Below, piece after piece: positions 63,633-64,000 of a stretch of DNA of 64,000 nt. Position 1 is the stretch's first letter. Every line of letters starts with the position of its first letter. The stretch comes from Spirochaetae bacterium HGW-Spirochaetae-3 (GTDB lineage: Bacteria; Spirochaetota; Spirochaetia; Treponematales; UBA12059), in NCBI GenBank assembly GCA_002839315.1, contig PGXV01000012.1:100014-164013 (forward strand), in the 5' to 3' direction. Below the pieces are notes generated by a model, which made no database searches, was not told where the DNA came from, and saw nothing but the letters and a program-made list of their open reading frames with translations. The position numbers and the translations under genes are program-made.

Positions 63633-64000
63633 TCGTTTCATATTGACAGGAATGACTTCTCGTTGTATAAACATTCCGCGGTCGCGAATGCCTCCGTTAA
63701 ATTGACGATTGCCTTGACTGTCGCTTTCGATTGTAGGATATTTAACTTCAATCATCTAGCATCGGTCTTATAAGAACTCGTCGACTTTTCAGGCGAGTGG
63801 TTGGTTTGCGCTTGGACACGTTTTGATTGATTGATTGCGCTTAAGGGAGCGAAGAAAAAGCTTCTGAAAGGCGCTTGACACGAAGCAATGAAAGGGGCTA
63901 TAAAGTGCCCCGCGCCGATGAAGCCCAGCTTCAGGAGCGATAGAGAGGCTGACCTGGCACGCAAGTTGCATGCAGGGTCGAGCGGAGTTCTTACACAGGT
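63633..64000 (+). promoter_or_regulatory. Tandem strong promoters, probable stable-RNA (rRNA) operon leader
   Basis: No gene is visible. Three sigma-70-like promoters point right: TTGACA-17-TATAAA (63643-63671), TTGACT (63714-63719) with a weak -10 near 63737, and TTGACA-18-TATAAA (63875-63904), the last followed by a GC-rich discriminator. The region between is AT-rich, and a GATTGATTGATT run occurs near 63822-63835. Such arrays typify rRNA operons. The RNA itself would lie beyond the window. Confidence 0.6.

Overview
The window is GC-rich bacterial chromosome, most likely from a spirochaete. That assignment is inference from gene content. The PheRS subunits are the archaeal/eukaryotic-like type carried by spirochaetes. 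A PhoH / 7TM-HD phosphodiesterase / YbeY / CorC chain follows an LptD-like outer-membrane protein. Several secreted and beta-barrel proteins indicate a diderm envelope. The sodium-pump decarboxylase subunits, flavodiiron protein, flavodoxin and FMN-binding protein fit an anaerobic or microaerobic lifestyle. No 16S rRNA lies in the window, so the genus cannot be fixed, but strong tandem promoters at the right edge look like the leader of an rRNA or other stable-RNA operon.

Layout: 1-1989 (minus) holds a LysR regulator, an unknown protein and the start of a tripartite tricarboxylate binding protein. 2116-3584 (minus) holds a tmRNA-like gene and mnmA. 3732-6368 (plus) holds a secreted protein, a beta/gamma pair of a sodium-translocating decarboxylase and a candidate small RNA. 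6401-7612 (minus) is a flavodiiron protein. 7750-13508 (minus) is a five-gene LolCDE/MacB-like ABC system with a LolA-like periplasmic protein and a beta-barrel. 13912-19922 (plus) is a TolC-MFP-RND efflux operon ending in a PII-like gene. 20002-26521 holds an aminotransferase, ychF, a flavodoxin/FMN-binding pair and uvrA.

26522-32052 is the plastic part of the window. It contains a MITE-like element in two copies, three REP-like hairpins, 7-bp, 21-bp and about 40-bp tandem arrays, a Nudix-SnoaL fusion gene with a poly-G tract at its start, a secreted phosphoesterase, a small secreted protein and an internally duplicated helical protein. 32053-43537 (plus) returns to core genes: lptD-like, phoH, pgpH-like, ybeY, corC-like, a TPR protein and glutamate dehydrogenase. 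43675-49257 (minus) is a second TolC-MFP-RND-PII-like operon with the same order as the first, divergent from an OmpR-type two-component system (49439-51513). 51524-53574 is a MATE exporter divergent from a TetR repressor, with a clear shared operator. 53613-63632 (plus) carries a REC-like/PPDK_N protein, pheS, pheT, an acyl-CoA synthetase, a small membrane protein and comM.

Main points for follow-up: the translational coupling of PII-like genes to both RND pumps; a tmRNA with a good tag and T arm but no visible 5' tRNA half; a duplicated ychF 3' end flanking a 106-bp hairpin insert; the repeat families at 26.5-32 kb; and the sensor-like PPDK_N protein. All calls were made by reading the sequence, and no database search was run.
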